64,000 nucleotides of DNA, taken from Earliella scabrosa (lineage: Eukaryota; Basidiomycota; Agaricomycetes; Polyporales; Polyporaceae). The stretch is from NCBI GenBank assembly GCA_022605405.1, contig JABYQQ010000006.1, positions 558,001 through 622,000 on the forward strand. The letters are read 5' to 3'. The notes below the pieces were generated by a model. It was not told where the DNA came from. It saw only the letters and a list, made by a program, of their open reading frames with translations, and did not search any database. Below, in pieces: positions 60,103 to 64,000 of the stretch; within the stretch, counting starts at the first letter, position 1; each line of letters opens with the position of its first letter. Both the position numbers and the translations under genes were made by a program.

Positions 60103-61300
60103 TCATGACGCACGACAGTTTTCCTTGGCTTTATCCACGCGCCGCAGCCTAGAACGGTACGTCGTAACCGTATGTTCCGTAACCCAGCTCGGCGTAACCT
60201 TTCCCCAGTCATATCGCCCATCGTTGAACCACAGGCGTCTCTCTTGGATGGTTGGGTGCTCCAGACCTTCCAGAGCCGGAGTCCAGACTCCTTCGCTCAT
60301 CCAAACCCAAGCCCGGACAAGACCGGTCACCGTGTGCTCGTGGAGGAAGAGGTCCCCCGGCTGGAGCGTCTCGGACAGCGAGAGACCACTGGGGGTCGCG
60401 ATGTAGTCCGGAGACTTGTCATAGTGCCAGCGCGTATCGCCGGGAGTCCTGGGCGTCGCGCCCTCCTGGCGAAATGCGGTCTTGTGAAATCGCGGAGGGA
60501 ACACAAGACTCTCAGGTCGATAGGCTCGGTCGGTGGAGGGCTTAGATATCGTACTCAGGCTGGCTGAGTTGTGCAGACGGTTCGATCCCTCGGTAACGGG
60601 AGTCGCTGATGCCGCTGTTGGCGCAGCAGACACGGACGTAGGTGAAGCCTCCGATGGCGAGTCGGTAAGAGCTGTAGTAGCTTGGGGCGGCTGAGGACCG
60701 TCGGTCGGCTGCGGTAGGGACGTGGTGGTCTGAGGCTGCGGTTGTTCAGAGAGGGGATGCGGGTCGACTGAGAGGGACTCCGAAAGCCGCACAACCGCTT
60801 CAGAGACGCTTGTAAAAAGCTTCTCGTGGAGCTCATCTTCGATATCCGTGAGCGAGACGTCCTACTCATTCGCGCGTGAGGACAAGGACAATTCGTTGAC
60901 ATAGAATAGTGCTCACGTCGTCGAAGCTGATATCAACGGAGATGCAAGACGGCAGATCAGTGTCTCCCGTTTGAGGTTGTGGCGACTCGCGATCAACGTC
61001 CATGAGGACAGGAGCGTTTGAGGCATGTCTCCCATCCATGCGTTTCTTCTGCCAGTGGGAACACTGATTCATACGCGCACCCGGGTCATGTATGAAGCAA
61101 CGCAAGCGTACCTTCGCCTGCCTTCGAAAGTCACTGCGCGAGAGCTTCACTTTGGTATGAAATCGGAAGCGATGACGACGTGCCACTCCCCGCGAATCCT
61201 CCATAGACGGGATGGGATGCACGATGGGCGCATTCTTTGACCGCCATGGGCTATGGTCAACGAATGATCGGGAAATAGCCTTGCGGATGGCAGTGAGCAT
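60103..61300 (-). CDS. Hypothetical protein with Pro/Ser/Thr-rich middle
   Basis: Exon 1 is 60917-61300 and exon 2 is 60103-60861, with a 55-bp GT-AG intron that keeps frame. The product has 380 residues. The N-terminal third is basic (MLTAIRKAISRSFVDHSPWR, HRFRFHTKVKLSRSDFRRQA). Then come DLPSCISVDISFDD, DVSLTDIEDELHEKLF and a low-complexity Pro/Thr/Ser stretch. The C-terminal 130 residues look folded: HYDKSPDYIATPSGLSLSET, LQPGDLFLHEHTVTGLVRAW, VWMSEGVWTPALEGLEHPTI, WFNDGRYDWGKVTPSWVTEH. I do not recognise the family. It is transcribed divergently from MSH6 with 700 bp between starts. Confidence 0.7.
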
Positions 61301-62000
61301 TTAGACGACAAAAGGCGTGATAGCTAACACAGGAGGAGAGACGACGGTGAGTTGAGGAAGCAGCAGAGCAGATTAGCCCCCACCTCTTATACACGCGTCC
61401 GGAGAGAATACCTCGTTGCATGGACGTGCACGCAAGATGCCGTTCCTCTTCCTCGTGTCAGAACAAAGGAAAGCGAGGCACCAGCTGGTCAGCTGGCGTG
61501 GGTCCTGTTATGCTGACGTTGAGCGGTGTCTTTCAAGTAGCCCAGTTCATGGCACAACGCCAAGGGTCGTAGGTACGTGACTCTGGTACGCACGCATTCC
61601 CATTCGCCGGGGCCGAGTCGTGAATGTCGTACACTGCGACGAGTGGAGTTCCTAGGGTGTCTACTTGCGAGTATCTTGCGCCTCTATAGAGCATCCACAA
61701 TTAGTGATAGCTGGCCCACACAGCGAAACGAACCTCGAGGGAATTGAGCGAATAAACTTGCGATGAACAACCGATTGCAGGCCATCCTCGGCAACGTCAA
61801 CGGCAGCCCAAGGTTGTAAGGCGCTCGTGGTAGGCAAATAGTGAAAAACAACGCGTAAAGACGCGTCGCGGGCGCTCAGCACTTCGCATCGACGCGTCAA
61901 GTCGCGTCTCACCCCAGTCCAAGTTCCTTCCTCTTGTTCATCGCCTTGCTCTCCTCGCACTCCGGTAGCGCACTCTCACACGCATTGATTACGCTACAAC
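61301..62000. promoter_or_regulatory. Divergent promoter of the hypothetical gene and MSH6
   Basis: 700 bp between start codons, with no ORF of interest. It contains four ACGCGT hexamers: one at 61393-61398, about 93 bp from the minus-strand start, and a tight group of three near the MSH6 start. Confidence 0.6.
61851..61897 (+). promoter_or_regulatory. Cluster of three MluI cell-cycle boxes (ACGCGT)
   Basis: ACGCGT at 61851-61856, 61861-61866 and 61892-61897, that is 104-150 bp upstream of the MSH6 ATG. ACGCGT is the MCB element bound by the MBF (Swi6-Mbp1) complex in yeasts and drives G1/S expression of DNA replication and mismatch-repair genes. Function in this fungus is inferred. Confidence 0.65.
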
Positions 62001-64000
62001 ATGGCCCCTGCCAAGAAGGGCGAAAAGGACATGAAGCAGAAGAGCTTGATGTCTTTCTTCGGCAATAAGGGGGACACGAAGTCGACTCCGGCCGGGAAGT
62101 CCAAGCCTATCGCGACCCCGAAGGTCACCAAAACGACCACGAAGGAGAATTTTCAGCAGGAACCTCCCTCATCTCCTGTGAAGGAAGTGCATACCCCCTT
62201 GCCAAAGGCTAACTCTCAGTCGTCCGGGATTGTCAGTGCGACATACACGCGCAGCTCAGCAGGAGGGAGCAGTGCGCTGGAGACGCCGCCTACGAGCGAC
62301 CCCATTGATGTGGACATGCTATCTGAAGTTGATGCGTCCGAGGCGCTCCAGAGTAGCCCTGGGAAGTCGGTGAGTGTTCTCTGGTCCTGGTGTGCGAGCA
62401 TGGCGAGCTGCGCTCCGAGCTGTTAGCCTGAAGACGTAGTGCAAGTAGATCACTATATGGGTGACTACTGCCACACACTCCCCATCAGGGTCGCAATTCC
62501 TGTCCGGCGCTGGGAAACCCCTCATCTCCAACCAGCTACAGAGGCTGCATGTACTAACGCGTGTCGCAGGTTACCACGAAAAAGCGCAAGATAGTGGTCG
62601 AAGATTCTGATGATGACCTCCCTCCGAGCGATCCCATACCGTACAAGAAGGCGTCCGACCGATCGAAGAAGCCTCGAATGTCTGCCGTATTCTCAGACGA
62701 AGACGATGATGAGGAAGAAGCGCCTAAGCTCAACTCCTTCGCAAAACGCTTGACAAAGTACCAGAAGTCCCCTTCGAAAGCGAAGGCAAAGCCGAGAGGT
62801 GCGTTACTGCGAATCTCGTGTAATGTAATTCATCCTGATATACCATGTGCAGGACGAAAGAGGACAGAAGACGACGATGACGACTTCATCGTTCCCGACG
62901 ACATTGACGAAGACGATGAAGGACCTGAACCCTCCTCTTCCCGGCGTGGCTCTTCCTCTTCGCGCCCCTCATCCCGCATGTCGTCTCGGTCGGCGCTATC
63001 CGAACTCGATAGTGACGACGATGAAGAGAAGCCGAAGAAAAAGACCAAGAAGACCCCAGCACGCCCACCCCTGAACAAAGAGTCGAGCTCCAAGGGTGGT
63101 AGCAGCTTCCTCACCGCCGCCGAGCAACGCGCGAAGCAGCAGAAGGAAGAGAAGAAGAGCTCCGAAGATCCGTTTGGCTTCCTCGTCGATGTTATGGACA
63201 AGGACAAGGTCCGGCCTGGGGAACCTGGATACGACCCGCGCACGCTCTACATCCCCAAGGAGGCTTGGAAGCAGTTCACCCCATTCGAGAAACAGTTCTG
63301 GGAGATCAAGCAGAATCATTTCGACACGATTCTCTTCTTTCAGAAGGGCAAGTTCCTGGAGTTGTACGAAGAAGACGCCCGTATCGGACATCGCGAGTTC
63401 GACTTGAAGCTCACCCAACGCGTCAAGATGAGCATGGTAAGCACCTGCCGTCTTACCCGCGTACATCGACAATTGACTCCTCGCATAGGTCGGCGTTCCC
63501 GAGATGTCATTCAACTTCTGGGCGGCGAAGTTTCTTGCAAAAGGTGCGCTCTTTGTCGCGAGGCACGTGTCGCTATGGTTCACGCCACTTTGTAGGGTAC
63601 AAGGTCGGGCGTGTCGACCAGGCAGAGACTGCTCTCGGCGCAGAAATGCGTCTTGCTGCTGACAAGAAGAGCAAGAAGGCCTCTGCCGAAGACAAGGCCA
63701 AAGACAAGATTGTGCGTCGCGAGCTGAACAAAGTGTACACGAACGGCACGCTGGTCGACGAAGAGCTTCTGACCGATGAACAAGCTGGACACTGTGTCTC
63801 CATTCGGGAAGAGGACACCCCTGAGAGCAAGGACGGCAAGCAGACGTTCGGCATATGTGTGCTCGACAGCGCGACGAGCGAGTTCAATCTGAGCGCCTTT
63901 GAGGACGACGTGTGCCGGACAAAGCTGGAGACGTTGATGCGCCAGCTGCGTCCGAAGGAAATCGTCTTTACGAAGGTGCGTCGCGGCATGTCGTCGTCAA
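62001..64000 (+). CDS. MSH6: DNA mismatch repair protein MSH6 (5' part, cut by window edge)
   Basis: With MSH2 it forms MutS-alpha, which recognises base mismatches and small loops in the nucleus. Exons 62001-62369, 62570-62798, 62853-63436, 63489-63543 and 63596-63975 are in phase; an intron begins at 63976 and runs past the window. Residues 13-20 (QKSLMSFF) are a PIP box for PCNA at the N-terminus, as in other MSH6 proteins. A long acidic and basic disordered region follows (VVEDSDDD, DDDDDFIVPDDIDEDDEGPE). MutS domain I starts near FTPFEKQFWEIKQNHFDTIL, and FFQKGKFLELYEEDA holds the mismatch-reading F-x-E motif (FLE), then VGVPEMSFNFWAAKFLAKGY and KVGRVDQAET. Connector, clamp and ATPase domains lie beyond the right edge. 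Confidence 0.93.

Overview
This window is nuclear DNA from a filamentous basidiomycete, most likely a wood- or litter-decay Agaricomycete of the polypore type. Genes are dense, lie on both strands, and are cut by many short GT-AG introns (mostly about 45-80 bp, several with a clear CTAAC-type branch point). The gene families fit this group: HNH-domain proteins with the LLREHF/WIFPP signatures, BTB and F-box proteins, a divergent kinase family, an adenylate-forming enzyme, an AA9-like lytic polysaccharide monooxygenase, and expanded small secreted proteins. Products are read from translated motifs only; no database search was possible.

Layout. 1-2.9 kb: no recognisable gene. 3.0-5.4 kb: cyclic-nucleotide phosphodiesterase (+). 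6.8-10.3 kb: two HNH-type genes head to head. 11.8-12.6 kb: 5' fragment of an adenylation-domain gene (-). 13.4-18.9 kb: a large Num1/ApsA/Mcp5-type cortical anchor (+) with coiled coil, QT-motif array and C-terminal PH domain. 19.5-26.7 kb: three tandem paralogs of a multi-pass membrane protein (-). 28.4-36.1 kb: four small secreted 10-cysteine proteins (-). 37.7-39.9 kb: nitronate monooxygenase (+) with an oversized intron. 40.7-41.4 kb: conserved hypothetical (-). 42.2-43.0 kb: RPC19, shared subunit of RNA polymerases I and III (+). 43.4-44.5 kb: a broken secreted-protein copy, then a short inverted-repeat element. 46.2 kb: fifth 10-cysteine protein (+). 48.1-49.1 kb: divergent kinase (+). 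50.0-51.1 kb: BTB protein (-). 51.4-53.0 kb: mitochondrial methionyl-tRNA formyltransferase (+). 54.2-55.5 kb: AA9-like LPMO fused to a CFEM domain (+). 55.8-56.0 kb: decayed partial copy of the formyltransferase. 56.2-57.9 kb: F-box protein (-). 58.2-59.3 kb: second BTB protein (+). 60.1-61.3 kb: hypothetical (-). 62.0 kb to the right edge: MSH6 (+), with a cluster of ACGCGT boxes upstream.

Housekeeping genes (PDE, Num1-like anchor, RPC19, formyltransferase, MSH6) are interleaved with accessory, duplicating ones. The most unusual content is the 28-47 kb interval. It holds five intact members and one relic of a secreted family with an identical 10-cysteine spacing (7-3-8-7-9-4-3-5-8) and, in four of five, a 24-30 nt phase-0 microexon between signal peptide and mature domain. 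Other notable points are LC8-type QT motifs in the cortical dynein anchor, the LPMO-CFEM fusion, and the MSH6 promoter boxes.
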